A stretch of 64,000 nt of DNA. Source: Sphingomonas aerophila (GTDB lineage: Bacteria > Pseudomonadota > Alphaproteobacteria > Sphingomonadales > Sphingomonadaceae). Below the pieces are notes generated by a model, which saw only the letters and a list, made by a program, of their open reading frames with translations, was not told where the DNA came from and searched no databases. This document shows, piece by piece, positions 7,442 to 16,487 of the stretch. Position 1 is the first letter of the stretch, and each line of letters opens with the position of its first letter. The stretch is taken from NCBI RefSeq assembly GCF_014199305.1, contig NZ_JACIJK010000009.1, forward strand, positions 62,001 through 126,000. Direction: 5' to 3'. Both the position numbers and the translations under genes were made by a program.

Positions 7442-8307
7442 GAGTGACGATGTTCCCTTGTTGATAATGCCGCCGCGAGCGGATCGCGGTCGGTCGAGTA
7501 AAAGGGCCGGGCGAGCGCACGCTCCACCTGGCGATGACGAACGATGGCGATGACAGCGACCAGCGTCAGCGGCACGATTTCGAACCACCAGAACGCGCGA
7601 GGGTCGCCCATCAGGCAGGCGATCGCGATTGCCCAGACCCGGACGTTGGCGGTCAGCAGCGACATGGCCTTCAGAACCGGCGCCGCCCGTTCACCATAAG
7701 CGGTTGCAAGAACCGCGGGGTCGGCTGCCAGAGCCTTTTCAAAAGGTCGCGACAGTCGATCGGGAAGGCCGGCGACACGGTCATACAGCCGAACCAACGG
7801 ATTGCTGGCCGGCGTGGCCGGCGGCGCGGCGATGCCCTTGATCCGGCGATGGAAGCGAGTCCGCTCCCCCTCATACAAGGAGGACTGCACCGCATGGGTC
7901 GCGCCAGCCAGCGCCGAGAGCAACCACGCATCCCATGTGCCCACAGAGGCAGCGAGGACCACGTAGAGAAGCAGGAACACGCCGTGGTCGCAAAGCCCAT
8001 CCAGCATGCGGCCAAGCGGGCTTGCGGTACGGGTGGCCCGCGCGATCATGCCGTCCAGGCCGTCGGCGATAAGCCAGCCCGCCGATAGCAGCACCCCGAG
8101 CAACACCGCCCAGCGGCTGTGCCAGGACGCATAGGCCGCTGCTGCACCGGCCCCAAGGACCAGCCCAGCCACCGACACAGCATTAGCCGACACCCGGAAT
8201 CGCAAAGCGACGGGCAGCAACGCACGTCCCGCAGGATGAATCACCCAAAGATTAGTCGGGTCCTCGATCCGGCGGTCGCGCGATCCATCCGGGGGAGGGA
8301 CTGTCAT
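7438..8307 (-). CDS. CDP-alcohol phosphatidyltransferase family membrane protein
   Basis: A 289-residue integral membrane enzyme and first gene of the inositol operon. The complete CDP-alcohol transferase motif DxxDGxxARx8GxxxDxxxD runs from about residue 82 (DGLDGMIAR...GRMLDGLCD). At least six hydrophobic helices surround it. The family moves a phospho-alcohol from a CDP carrier to an alcohol acceptor in the inner membrane. Given the downstream synthase and cytidylyltransferase, the likely chemistry is CDP-inositol plus a lipid or inositol acceptor, or CDP-diacylglycerol plus inositol-phosphate. No strong ribosome site precedes the ATG. Confidence 0.88.
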   Translation of the reverse strand: MTVPPPDGSRDRRIEDPTNLWVIHPAGRALLPVALRFRVSANAVSVAGLVLGAGAAAAYASWHSRWAVLLGVLLSAGWLIADGLDGMIARATRTASPLGRMLDGLCDHGVFLLLYVVLAASVGTWDAWLLSALAGATHAVQSSLYEGERTRFHRRIKGIAAPPATPASNPLVRLYDRVAGLPDRLSRPFEKALAADPAVLATAYGERAAPVLKAMSLLTANVRVWAIAIACLMGDPRAFWWFEIVPLTLVAVIAIVRHRQVERALARPFYSTDRDPLAAALSTREHRHS

Positions 8308-8363
8308 GACCCGGTCATAATGCGCCGCCCAGCATACCTTTGCAAGAAGGCTTGGAGCGACAG

Positions 8364-8969
8364 CTAGGCCGCGAGGTCGCGCAGAGGCGGCAGGGCGGCC
8401 TCCACATGCGGTAAAATGGACGCCGCGACCAGATCCACCGCTGCTGCATTGGGATGCAGTCCGTCGGCCTGCACCAGCCCTGGCCGCCCCGCCACTCCGG
8501 CCAGGAAAGACGGGTACAGCGGAACCCCATGCCGGGCCGCAACGTCCGCGAACACGGCATTGAACCGGATTGCGTAGCTGCCCAGGAATGCCGGCGCGAC
8601 CACGCCCGCCAGCAGCGCCGGTACACCCCGCCTCGACAACTCGGCCAGGATTTGTTCGAGGTTCGCCTGTGTCGTTGCCGGATCGATCGCGCGGATCGCA
8701 TCATTCGCGCCGAGTTCCACCAGGCACAGATCGGGGCGCCGTGTCTGCCGGTCGAGCAGCCGGGGCAGTCGCGCAAGCCCGCCCGCACTGGTGTCTCCCG
8801 ATACGCCAGCATTGATCACCCGCGACCCCGGCCGACGCTCCTGGAGGCGAACCTCCAGCCGGCTGGCAAAGCTCTGCTCGGGCCTCAACCGGTATCCGGC
8901 AGTCAAGCTGTCTCCGAGGGCCAGCACCAATTCTGCGGAGGTCCGTCCGCCATTCGTCACTGAGTTCAT
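8364..8969 (-). CDS. Arylesterase / GDSL (SGNH) hydrolase, TesA-like
   Basis: A 201-residue SGNH hydrolase. Block I is LALGDSLTAGY (catalytic Ser of GDS). Block II Gly is in NAGVSGDTSAGG, block III is GANDAIR (Asn), and block V is DGLHPNAAA (catalytic Asp and His). This gives the full catalytic set of a TesA-type arylesterase or lysophospholipase. Unlike E. coli TesA, no clear signal peptide is visible from the ATG at 8969, so this copy may be cytosolic or the true start may lie elsewhere. It is transcribed divergently from the DHH phosphoesterase gene. Confidence 0.9.
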   Translation of the reverse strand: MNSVTNGGRTSAELVLALGDSLTAGYRLRPEQSFASRLEVRLQERRPGSRVINAGVSGDTSAGGLARLPRLLDRQTRRPDLCLVELGANDAIRAIDPATTQANLEQILAELSRRGVPALLAGVVAPAFLGSYAIRFNAVFADVAARHGVPLYPSFLAGVAGRPGLVQADGLHPNAAAVDLVAASILPHVEAALPPLRDLAA

Positions 8970-9065
8970 CGAAGCGGATATGGGAAGCTGCTCCCATCTT
9001 TTCGAGCCTTTGCAGCCGCTTGTCTTGCCGCGGCAACCACGGCCGACAGCGATCGTTCGTGGTGC

Positions 9066-10136
9066 ATGGATCATCCTCTGCTTCACGCGACGGATTGGCG
9101 AACGACGGCACGCGACCTGTTCAGCGCGGGGGTGGCAAGCTTCGACCGCAGCCGTCCTGCCTTGTTGCTCGGCCATTTCGATGCGGACGGGTTGGGCGCG
9201 CTTGCGATCCTGTCGCGGGCGCTGCGCGGGGCAGGCCACCCCGCAGAGATCCGGCTGGTCGGCAAGGGTGAGAACCCGTGGGACGACGCGTTAAGATCGG
9301 AAATTGCCGAGCGCCGGCCAGGCGGGCTCATCGTGACGGACCTCGGCCTGCGTGAGGGCGCGCTTGCACCCGGCGTGCCGACGCTGATCATCGATCATCA
9401 TCGGCCGACGGGGATGCCGGGTGACGCCACCGTGATCAGCGGCCATGGCCTGGACCCGGAGCCTACGTCGGCATTGCTGGCCTATGTTTGCGCCGGTGCG
9501 CTGGGCGACCAATCGGACCTGCTCTGGCTCGCCGCGCTCGGCTTGATCGGCGACATGGCGGAGCAGGCTGGTTTCCCTGAGCTTGCCGAGGCGCAGGCCC
9601 GCTATGGCAAGACAGCGCTGCGAGACGCGGTGTCGCTGGTCAATGCGCCGCGACGAACAGCGGCGGCCGATGCCGGTCCGGCGCTTCGCTTGTTGTTGTC
9701 GGGTGACGGGCCAAAGGTGATCACCAAGGGTGAAGGCGCCGACGCTGACGCCCTGCGCGCCGCCAAGGTGGAGGTGCGCGACGCGGTCGAGGCGGCGCGC
9801 CGCGTGGCGCCGAAGGTGCGCGGCGATGTCGCCCTGATCCGCTTTCACTCACCTTGCCAGATCCACCCTCTGATCGCCCAGCAATGGCGCGGCCGGCTGA
9901 AGGACAAGATCGTGCTTGCGGCCAATGACGGCTATCGTGACGGGTGGGTCCATTTTGCCGCCCGGAGCGCGAGTGGGGTCGACCTGATCGACTTCCTGCA
10001 TCGGCACCGACCGCCTGGCGCCGATTCTCATTACGGCTCCGGCCACGCGCAGGCGACCGGTGGAGCCCTGCATCCCACCGATTGGAACGCGTTCGTCGAG
10101 GGGCTTGGCTTTCCCGAGGAGATTTTGGCGGCATGA
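9066..10136 (+). CDS. DHH/DHHA1 family phosphoesterase
   Basis: A 356-residue protein with the RecJ-like DHH fold. Motifs: LLLGHFDADGLGALAI at about residues 33-48 (metal-binding Asp pair), VTDLGL, LIIDHHRPTG near 110 (the DHH triad), and a C-terminal DHHA1 motif GSGHAQATGG near 325. The family includes single-strand nucleases, nano-RNases and related hydrolases using Mn. It is shorter than the true RecJ in this window (42559-44325) and lacks its extra domains. Its stop overlaps the start of the UV endonuclease gene by ATGA, implying a shared repair role. Substrate unknown. Confidence 0.85.
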   Translation: MDHPLLHATDWRTTARDLFSAGVASFDRSRPALLLGHFDADGLGALAILSRALRGAGHPAEIRLVGKGENPWDDALRSEIAERRPGGLIVTDLGLREGALAPGVPTLIIDHHRPTGMPGDATVISGHGLDPEPTSALLAYVCAGALGDQSDLLWLAALGLIGDMAEQAGFPELAEAQARYGKTALRDAVSLVNAPRRTAAADAGPALRLLLSGDGPKVITKGEGADADALRAAKVEVRDAVEAARRVAPKVRGDVALIRFHSPCQIHPLIAQQWRGRLKDKIVLAANDGYRDGWVHFAARSASGVDLIDFLHRHRPPGADSHYGSGHAQATGGALHPTDWNAFVEGLGFPEEILAA

Positions 10137-11311
10137 CCGACGTCCCAAGCACGCCCGAGCGACCCTTACGCCTTGGCTTCCCCGTCAAGGTGATGGGCAA
10201 ACCGGGATTTAAGAGCAACGACACCCGTCGCTGGCAAAAGAACCCGCACCTTAAATGCTCACTCGAGGAGGTCAGCAAGATCCTCGACTATCTCGCGGGT
10301 GAGAAGCTGGACATGTACCGGCTGTCATCGGACCTGGCGCCTTACGCGACCCATCCGGACATGCCGCAGTTCCACAACATGGTCGCGGAAAGCGATGCCG
10401 AGCTGAGGGCGTTCGGCGCAAAAGCGCGCGAGCTCGACATCCGCCTGTCATTTCATCCGTCGCAATATGTCCTGCTCAACAGCCCGGACCCGGACCTCAC
10501 CGCCAAGAGCATCTGGGACCTGTCCAGCCAGGCCGAGATGCTCGACCGCATGGAGCTGAACGACGAGGCGGTGATGGTGACCCATGTGGGCGGCGTCTAC
10601 GACGACCCGGAGGCAAGCCGCGCCCGCTGGATCGAGGGTTTCGAGAAGTGCCCCGAGCATGTGAAGCGCCGGCTGGTGCTGGAGAATGACGACATCCGCT
10701 TTTCCTGCGCGGACGTGCTGTGGATCCACGAACGAACCGGCGTCCGGCTGATCTTTGACTACCAGCACATGTGGTGCCTGAATCCAGAGCGGCTGGAGAT
10801 GCGCCCGACCCTTGAGCGGTTTCTCGCGACCTGGCCGGAGGGCGTCCGGCCCAAGATCCATTTCTCCTCTCCGCGTACCGAGATGCGGGAGATCAAGCAG
10901 AAGATCACGCCCAAGCAGCGCGCCGCCGCCAAGGCAGGCAAGTCGAACACCAAGAAGGGCGAATTGCTCAAGACATCGGTCAAGGCGACGGCTCGCATCA
11001 AGACAGTGTTGCGCCCGCCGATCTGGACGGGTCATTCCGACTTCACCAACCCGTTCGAGTTCGCGACCTTCATGCGCATGGCGGAAGGGCTCGAGTTCGA
11101 TGTGATGATGGAAGGCAAGTCGAAGGACGTGAGCCTGCTGAAACTGCGGCCGGACCTGTTGCGGTTCGCGCCCGACGTGGCGGCGCGCTTTGGCATTCGC
11201 GCCGAAGATGCCGCGGCGCTGGCGCGCGACGAGGCGGCACTGGAGCGTGGCGTTGCCGCGGAGGACGAGCCGGACGTGGACGAGGGCCTGCAGCTCGAGG
11301 CTGCGGAATAG
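10133..11311 (+). CDS. uvsE: UV DNA damage endonuclease (UVDE)
   Basis: A 392-residue UVDE-family TIM-barrel endonuclease. Recognisable segments: RLGFPVKVMG at the start, LDMYRLSSDLAPYATH, RLSFHPSQYV, MVTHVGGVYDD, LVLENDD, IFDYQHMWCLNP, KIHFSS, and FDVMMEGKSKD, which hold the conserved His/Glu/Asp metal ligands. UVDE nicks 5' to UV photoproducts and other lesions, giving a repair route separate from UvrABC. The C-terminus after about 350 is an acidic extension (DEAALERG...EDEPDVDEG) not needed for the core. The ATG overlaps the stop of the DHH gene, so translation is coupled. Confidence 0.92.
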   Translation: MTDVPSTPERPLRLGFPVKVMGKPGFKSNDTRRWQKNPHLKCSLEEVSKILDYLAGEKLDMYRLSSDLAPYATHPDMPQFHNMVAESDAELRAFGAKARELDIRLSFHPSQYVLLNSPDPDLTAKSIWDLSSQAEMLDRMELNDEAVMVTHVGGVYDDPEASRARWIEGFEKCPEHVKRRLVLENDDIRFSCADVLWIHERTGVRLIFDYQHMWCLNPERLEMRPTLERFLATWPEGVRPKIHFSSPRTEMREIKQKITPKQRAAAKAGKSNTKKGELLKTSVKATARIKTVLRPPIWTGHSDFTNPFEFATFMRMAEGLEFDVMMEGKSKDVSLLKLRPDLLRFAPDVAARFGIRAEDAAALARDEAALERGVAAEDEPDVDEGLQLEAAE

Positions 11312-11353
11312 GGCTGGGCCGGGGCAATTTCGATCGCCCCGGCTCAACCCGGA

Positions 11354-11509
11354 TCAGTCGCCGAGCAACGACGATTTGCGCGGGATGGTTTCGGTGCTCT
11401 CGCGGTCCTTGTCGAGATGCTCGTTCAGCTCGCGGGCGTCGCCCGGTCGCCGGTTCTCGGTGGAACGGTTCGGATGCGGCGTCCCCGGGGTGTTCTGATC
11501 GTCGTCCAT
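11354..11509 (-). CDS. Small hydrophilic hypothetical protein (51 aa)
   Basis: A 51-residue, highly polar protein rich in Asp, Asn, Arg, Glu and Thr with no membrane segment; it looks intrinsically disordered. A strong AGGAGAG ribosome site lies 6 bases before the ATG at 11509, which is why I prefer it to the longer in-frame start. Upstream on its strand, GGAAC is followed after 17 bases by GGTT, one mismatch from an EcfG promoter, so stress control is possible but unproven. No family recognised. Confidence 0.6.
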   Translation of the reverse strand: MDDDQNTPGTPHPNRSTENRRPGDARELNEHLDKDRESTETIPRKSSLLGD

Positions 11510-11568
11510 GGCGGCTCTCCTTTCGCCACCAACCCCCGAGAGCGAAGGGCCGTTCCTCCGGCGCGGGA

Positions 11569-12573
11569 TCAGCGCAGCGTTCCCACGTCCTTCCACTTGT
11601 CCAGCACGGTGGAGGGCGGCGGCAGTCGATCATCGCCCCCTTTTGGCAGCGACTTGGCCGCGCCACTGTCCGCGTAAGGCGGGCGGATCGTCGCCACGGG
11701 CGTGATCGGTGCAGGCGCGGCTGCGGCGATGACGGGCGGGGCAGCCGGCACGACAGGTGAAACAGGCACCAAGGCGTGGGGGCCGGGCACAGGCTCCCCG
11801 CCGCGGTAGATCTGTCGAAAGGCGGCGGCAGTGCCCCAATAGCCCTTCCAGCGGTGAAACAGGTGTGCGCCGATCATGTCGGTCATTACCAGGCTGCGGT
11901 TCCACGCCGGGGTCACGGCATAAGTATGGTAGTGAGTGGCGAGCCCGACCGGTGCATAGACATAGCCCGCCAGCGCCGCGGCGGCGACACGGGCGGCTCG
12001 GGCCCAGCCACCGGCGGATTGTACCCGCTGCATGGCGCCGTCGCAGGCAAAGCTGAACTGGCACCCTGCGCGTTCGGACCCCTGATAGACGACGCCGCAC
12101 ACCGTGGCTGGAAAGACGGGATGGCGTGCGCGGTTGAGGATGACCTGCGCGACGGCCTCCTGGCCCTGCAGCGGTTCGGACGCCGCCTCATAGTAGATCG
12201 CGGCCGTCAGGCATTCGAGCGCGCGTCCGCGGTCGATCGCGCTTGCCATGTTGGTCGAGAAGGGTCGCGCCGCCGTGACGCCTGTGTCGCCACTCGCGGC
12301 ACTCAGCGCGGCGGCCACCTGCGCTGGTTCGGGCAGGGCGGGTAACTCGATCGTGCCGGTCACCCCGGCGGCGGGCGCGGCGGTGGCCACGTCGGCATAC
12401 AACAACGCAGCGCCTGGAAAATGATCGTCCGCCTCATATCCCTTCGCGGGAGAGGACGTGTTCGGGTCAGCCCCGTCCGGATGGGAAGTGACCGCCTTCA
12501 ACGCTGCATGGGCCGACAGCGCCGCGAAGGTGAGGAGGCCAAGACCGACCATGACGAGCCACAGCCGCTGCAT
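11569..12573 (-). CDS. Cell wall hydrolase, SleB/Hydrolase_2 family
   Basis: A 334-residue protein with an N-terminal signal anchor (MQRLWLVMVGLGLLTFAALS). The Hydrolase_2 (SleB-like) domain lies at about residues 115-225, with the signature ECLTAAIYYEAASEP holding the catalytic Glu, then AVAQVILNR, FSFACDG and ATHYHTY. The family cleaves peptidoglycan glycan strands. After about 240 the chain is Pro/Ala-rich and low complexity. An in-frame TTG at 12603 would add 10 residues, but the ATG gives a standard signal. In alphaproteobacteria such enzymes are presumed to act in periplasmic wall remodelling. Confidence 0.88.
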   Translation of the reverse strand: MQRLWLVMVGLGLLTFAALSAHAALKAVTSHPDGADPNTSSPAKGYEADDHFPGAALLYADVATAAPAAGVTGTIELPALPEPAQVAAALSAASGDTGVTAARPFSTNMASAIDRGRALECLTAAIYYEAASEPLQGQEAVAQVILNRARHPVFPATVCGVVYQGSERAGCQFSFACDGAMQRVQSAGGWARAARVAAAALAGYVYAPVGLATHYHTYAVTPAWNRSLVMTDMIGAHLFHRWKGYWGTAAAFRQIYRGGEPVPGPHALVPVSPVVPAAPPVIAAAAPAPITPVATIRPPYADSGAAKSLPKGGDDRLPPPSTVLDKWKDVGTLR

Positions 12574-12719
12574 CCATCGGTACCATGGCCATATGATGGG
12601 CAACGCCGACCCCGTCCTTCGCCCAACCCGTTCTGGAAGCGAGCCTTAGCGGAGCAATCGTTACCGTTCCCTATTCGCTTGCGCGTCGTCGCGCTGCAGG
12701 GTCGGCGAGCGTCTCGTGA

Positions 12720-12929
12720 TCAGCGGTTCTTGTCGCCGTCCTTGGACCGGTTCGCGAACAGGACGGCGCCCGCGATGGCGGCCGACCCGATACCGACACC
12801 CAGGCCGATCTTGGCCAGCGGCCAGCGCTTGGTCCGGTCCGCCGCCTTGACCAGCGCTTCACTGCGGCTGGTGACTTCGTGAACCGCGGCCACGATCTCG
12901 TTGGGGGCATCCTCGGTCTTGTTGGTCAT
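12720..12929 (-). CDS. Small membrane protein downstream of tgt
   Basis: A 69-residue protein: a polar, acidic start ([19 protein letters not shown]), a basic stretch, one hydrophobic helix ([19 protein letters not shown]), and a charged tail ending GDKNR. Its ATG overlaps the tgt stop (ATGA), so it is translated with tgt. The layout resembles small proteins with a glycine-rich transmembrane helix. I do not recognise a family; a link to queuosine is not implied by sequence, only by position. Confidence 0.7.
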   Translation of the reverse strand: MTNKTEDAPNEIVAAVHEVTSRSEALVKAADRTKRWPLAKIGLGVGIGSAAIAGAVLFANRSKDGDKNR

Positions 12930-14065
12930 CGCGTCTCTCCCTGCCCAGCCCGGTATCGGTCACGAAAGCTCGCGGCAAAGCCTGCGAGCCGTTGCTCGCC
13001 TATGGCCGCGCGCAGATCGGCCATCAACGTTTCATAAAACCAGATATTGTGCTCGGTCATTAACATAGCACCGAGTATCTCCCCGGCGCGAACCAGATGG
13101 TGCAGGTAGGCCCGGCTCCATGTTCGGCAGACGGGGCAGGGGCAGGCCGGGTCGAGCGGCCCCTGATCTTCGTTGAAGCGCGCGTTGCGAATGTTGATCG
13201 GCCCGTCACGCGTGAACGCCTGGCCCGTCCGCCCAGATCGGGTCGGCAGGACGCAATCGAACATGTCGATCCCGCGCTCCACCGCGCCAACGATGTCGTC
13301 AGGCTTGCCGACCCCCATCAGGTAGCGCGGCTTGTCGACCGGCAACTGGCTTGGCGCATAATCGAGGCAGGCGAACATCGCGTCCTGTCCCTCACCAACG
13401 GCAAGGCCACCGACAGCGTATCCGTCAAAGCCGATATCGATCAGCGCCTGCGCCGAGGCACCGCGCAACTGTTCGTCCAAGGCACCCTGCTGGATGCCGA
13501 ACAGGGCCGCTCCAGCCGCATGTTCCTCGCCCGCGTCAAAGGCGGCGCGGCTGCGCTTTGCCCAGCGCATCGAGCGTTCCATGGCCGCGGCTTGCACCTC
13601 CTTGGTCGAGGTCGTCGGCACCAGTTCGTCGAACGCCATGACGATGTCGGAGCCGAGCAGCCGCTGGATCTCCATGGACCGTTCGGGGCTGAGCAGATGG
13701 CGCGAGCCGTCGAGGTGCGATTTGAACGAAACGCCCTCTTCGGACCGCTTGGTCAGGTCGGCCAGGCTCATCACCTGATACCCGCCGGAGTCGGTCAGGA
13801 TCGGGCGCGACCAGCCCATCATCCCGTGCAGCCCGCCCAACCGTGCTACACGCTCCGCGCCTGGCCGAAGCATCAGGTGATAGGTGTTGCCGAGGATGAT
13901 GTCGGCGCCAGCCGCTTCGACGTCGGCCGGCCTCATCGCTTTCACCGTTGCGGCGGTGCCGACCGGCATGAACGCAGGCGTGCGGATCGTGCCACGCTGC
14001 ATGGCGATCGCACCGGTGCGCGCGCGACCATCCGTCGCGGCGATCGTGAAGGAGAACCTGGTCAC
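12926..14065 (-). CDS. tgt: tRNA-guanine transglycosylase
   Basis: A 379-residue bacterial-type TGT that exchanges guanine 34 for preQ1 in tRNAs with GUN anticodons. [11 protein letters not shown] holds the general-acid Asp region, GGLAVGEG is the substrate-loop segment, and [22 protein letters not shown] includes the nucleophilic Asp. The C-terminal zinc site is CPCPVCRTW with a following His in LHHLV. The start is GTG at 14065, overlapping the EF-hand gene stop. It is in the same strand block as queA, which acts after it in queuosine synthesis. Length is normal. Confidence 0.97.
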   Translation of the reverse strand: MTRFSFTIAATDGRARTGAIAMQRGTIRTPAFMPVGTAATVKAMRPADVEAAGADIILGNTYHLMLRPGAERVARLGGLHGMMGWSRPILTDSGGYQVMSLADLTKRSEEGVSFKSHLDGSRHLLSPERSMEIQRLLGSDIVMAFDELVPTTSTKEVQAAAMERSMRWAKRSRAAFDAGEEHAAGAALFGIQQGALDEQLRGASAQALIDIGFDGYAVGGLAVGEGQDAMFACLDYAPSQLPVDKPRYLMGVGKPDDIVGAVERGIDMFDCVLPTRSGRTGQAFTRDGPINIRNARFNEDQGPLDPACPCPVCRTWSRAYLHHLVRAGEILGAMLMTEHNIWFYETLMADLRAAIGEQRLAGFAASFRDRYRAGQGETR

Positions 14066-14625
14066 GGCTGCTCGTCCGGTGCGCCCTCACCGGGGCGTCC
14101 GCCGGGCACCCGCTCCGGCTTTGGCCGGTTGGCTCCGCCCCGCTTGCCGCGCCCGCCGACCGGCCCCCGCGCATCGGCAGCCGTTGCCCGCACGGTCAGC
14201 GCCTCAGCGCGGGTAACGGCCTTGTCTCCGTTCTTGTCGAACCGGGCGAACAGCTTGTTGAACTGGGCGAGCAACTCGTCGGTCGTGACCCGGTTGTCGC
14301 CATCCCGGTCAACCTCGAACGGGCTCGGCAGCGCGCCCTGATCGCCCAGCCACATGGTCTGCCAGCGGCCATAGTCGATATAGCCGATCTGTCCGCGGTG
14401 GGCGGTGTCGATTGCGTCGAAATTACCCCGCAGGCATGCTTCCAGCTCTGTCCGGGTCGTGCGACCATCGGCGTCAGTGTCGCAGGACACGATCAGCATG
14501 GCTGCGGGCTCGACCACCAGCGTAGCGGGTGTCTGGCTGTTGGGCCGTCCTGGCCCGGTCACACGAACATCGGGAACCACTTCCTGTGCGGCCGCCGCGA
14601 GCAGCAGGGACAAAAGGATCGTCAC
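14062..14625 (-). CDS. Exported EF-hand domain protein
   Basis: A 187-residue protein with a short N-terminal signal ([17 protein letters not shown]). At least three EF-hand-like Asp loops are visible: [26 protein letters not shown] and [13 protein letters not shown], each with Asp or Asn at positions 1, 3 and 5 and an acidic residue at 12. A Gly/Arg/Pro-rich tail follows. It likely binds calcium in the periplasm. The start is GTG at 14625 with GGAGA upstream; the stop overlaps the tgt start (GTGA). Why it is coupled to tgt is not evident. Confidence 0.8.
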   Translation of the reverse strand: MTILLSLLLAAAAQEVVPDVRVTGPGRPNSQTPATLVVEPAAMLIVSCDTDADGRTTRTELEACLRGNFDAIDTAHRGQIGYIDYGRWQTMWLGDQGALPSPFEVDRDGDNRVTTDELLAQFNKLFARFDKNGDKAVTRAEALTVRATAADARGPVGGRGKRGGANRPKPERVPGGRPGEGAPDEQP

Positions 14626-14710
14626 TCAGGTCTCCAACGATCCCGGGCAACCGTGACTGTCCCGGGCAAGCCGCTGCTCATGGTCCAGAACGCCGCGCGG
14701 GGGAAGCCGC

Positions 14711-16357
14711 CTAGCTGCCCAGTCGCAGTACGATACCGGCATAAGGGCCCAGCAGGCCCGGCTCAACATTGCCGGTGCGCAGCAACTCCGCATGGGGGCC
14801 CTGCGGCTCGGCCCAGGTTGCGGGCCGGTCCAACAGATTGAACGCACACAGCACCCGTTCCGCGCCTTTGGCTCGCACCATCACGAGCACCTGTTCATCG
14901 GAACGCTCGATCAGCACGGTGCCGGTCCGCAGTGCCGCTGACCCACGTCGGGTGGACAGCACGGCTCGCGTCCAGGCCAGCATCGAACGGGGGTCCGCCT
15001 CTTGCTGGTCCACCGCCAGTTCCCGGTGATCGGGGCCGAGCGGCAGCCATGGTTCCCCGTCCGAAAAGCCGTGCTCGGCTGCGTCGGCCTGCCACGGCAT
15101 CGGCGTGCGAGCGCCATCGCGCGACAGGGTGAGCGGCCAATTGGCGATAGCTTCGGGATCGCGCAGCTTTTCGAAGGGCACGTCCACCTGGGTCAAGCCC
15201 AGTTCCTCGCCATTATACAGGATGACGTTGCCGCGCAGGCAGCCAAGCAGCAGCATCTTCACCCGCGCGAACGCGTCGCGATACTCCGGGGTCACCCATC
15301 GCGAGACCGCGCGCGGTGCGTCGTGGTTTTCGAACGCCCAGCTCGGCCAACCCGTGCCCGGCTCGTCAGGCCAGCTGGTCAGCGTCTCTGCCACAAGGTC
15401 GGGCGTCAGCGCGGGCGCGTACAGAAAGTCGAACCCATAGGCGCTGTCGAGCCGCCGACCCTCTGCCGTGAACAACCGCATCTCTCGTGCGGCATCGTCG
15501 CCGCCCACCTCCGCCACCGTGAACCGGGCGCCATAGCCGTCCAGCACCGTTCGCAGCCGTTCCAGGAAGCGCGGGATGTCGGGATGCCCCTGGTTGTGGA
15601 GGCGCAGCTGATAGTCGAACGGCCGCGTCCGCGGCCTCGTCAGGTCGGGATCGGGCGGGTTGTCGGTCAGCGCCGGGTCCGGCATCAGGAAGTTGATCGC
15701 ATCCAGCCGGAACCCGTCGACGCCACGATCCAGCCAAAACCGCGCCACGTCCAGCAGAGCATCCTGCACCGCCGGGTTGTGCCCGTTGATTTGGGGCTGT
15801 TCCTTGAGGAAGTTGTGGAGGTAATATTGGCGGCGCCGTCCGTCCCAGGTCCAGGCAGGGCCACCAAACACCGACTGCCAGTTGCTGGGCGGCGAGCCGT
15901 CGGGCTTGGGATCGGCCCAGACATACCAGTCGGCCTTCGGCCCGGTCTGGCTCGCCCGGCTTTCGGCAAACCAGGGATGCTGATCGGACGTGTGGGACCA
16001 GACCTGATCGATCAGCACCTTCAAGCCCAGCTGGTGCGCCCGCTCGATCAGCGCATCGAAGTCGGCCAGCGTTCCGAACTGCGGATCGACGTCGCAATAG
16101 TCGGAGACGTCATAGCCGAAATCGGCCTGCGGACTTTTGAAAAAGGGCGAGATCCAGATCGCATCGACGCCCAGGCCGGCGACATAGTCCAGATGACGCG
16201 TGATTCCGGGCAAGTCGCCGATGCCGTCGCCGTTCGTGTCGGCAAAGCTGCGCGGATAGATCTGATACACGGCGGCGCCGCGCCACCACTCGACCGCGGC
16301 GCTTTGGGGGGATGGCAAGGGCAGGGCTGCGTCTCCGGTGATGGTCAGCGATATCAA
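14711..16357 (-). CDS. Alpha-glucosidase, GH13 family
   Basis: A 548-residue GH13 enzyme. The barrel starts at WWRGAAVYQIYPRSFADTNG; region I is LIDQVWSHTSDQHPWF. Region II is GVDGFRLDAINF with the nucleophile Asp. The acid-base Glu is in FTVAEVGG, and the transition-state Asp is in FENHDAPRA. The order and spacing match oligo-1,6-glucosidase/alpha-glucosidase proteins (subfamily 23-like), which cut small alpha-glucosides in cytosol or periplasm. The only in-frame start near the N-terminus is a TTG at 16357 with no clear ribosome site, so the true start is uncertain by a few residues. No signal peptide. Confidence 0.9.
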   Translation of the reverse strand: MISLTITGDAALPLPSPQSAAVEWWRGAAVYQIYPRSFADTNGDGIGDLPGITRHLDYVAGLGVDAIWISPFFKSPQADFGYDVSDYCDVDPQFGTLADFDALIERAHQLGLKVLIDQVWSHTSDQHPWFAESRASQTGPKADWYVWADPKPDGSPPSNWQSVFGGPAWTWDGRRRQYYLHNFLKEQPQINGHNPAVQDALLDVARFWLDRGVDGFRLDAINFLMPDPALTDNPPDPDLTRPRTRPFDYQLRLHNQGHPDIPRFLERLRTVLDGYGARFTVAEVGGDDAAREMRLFTAEGRRLDSAYGFDFLYAPALTPDLVAETLTSWPDEPGTGWPSWAFENHDAPRAVSRWVTPEYRDAFARVKMLLLGCLRGNVILYNGEELGLTQVDVPFEKLRDPEAIANWPLTLSRDGARTPMPWQADAAEHGFSDGEPWLPLGPDHRELAVDQQEADPRSMLAWTRAVLSTRRGSAALRTGTVLIERSDEQVLVMVRAKGAERVLCAFNLLDRPATWAEPQGPHAELLRTGNVEPGLLGPYAGIVLRLGS

Positions 16358-16487
16358 CGCCGCGCAACGACGACCGTTGCTGCGCGCGTGCGATTGTGTG
16401 GGTCAAAGGGGCGGGAGTGAGCTGCGGGCCGGCTGTTTTCAGCGGGCGGTTTCTGCTCACTCGTTCTCTGCAGAGACCCTGCACGCA

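Noticed and set aside
9033..9057. GCAAC-N16-CGTT before the DHH/UVDE pair, like an EcfG promoter
   Set aside because: One mismatch in the -35 part (GCAAC not GGAAC), and the implied transcript start lies almost on the ATG. It is too weak to call.
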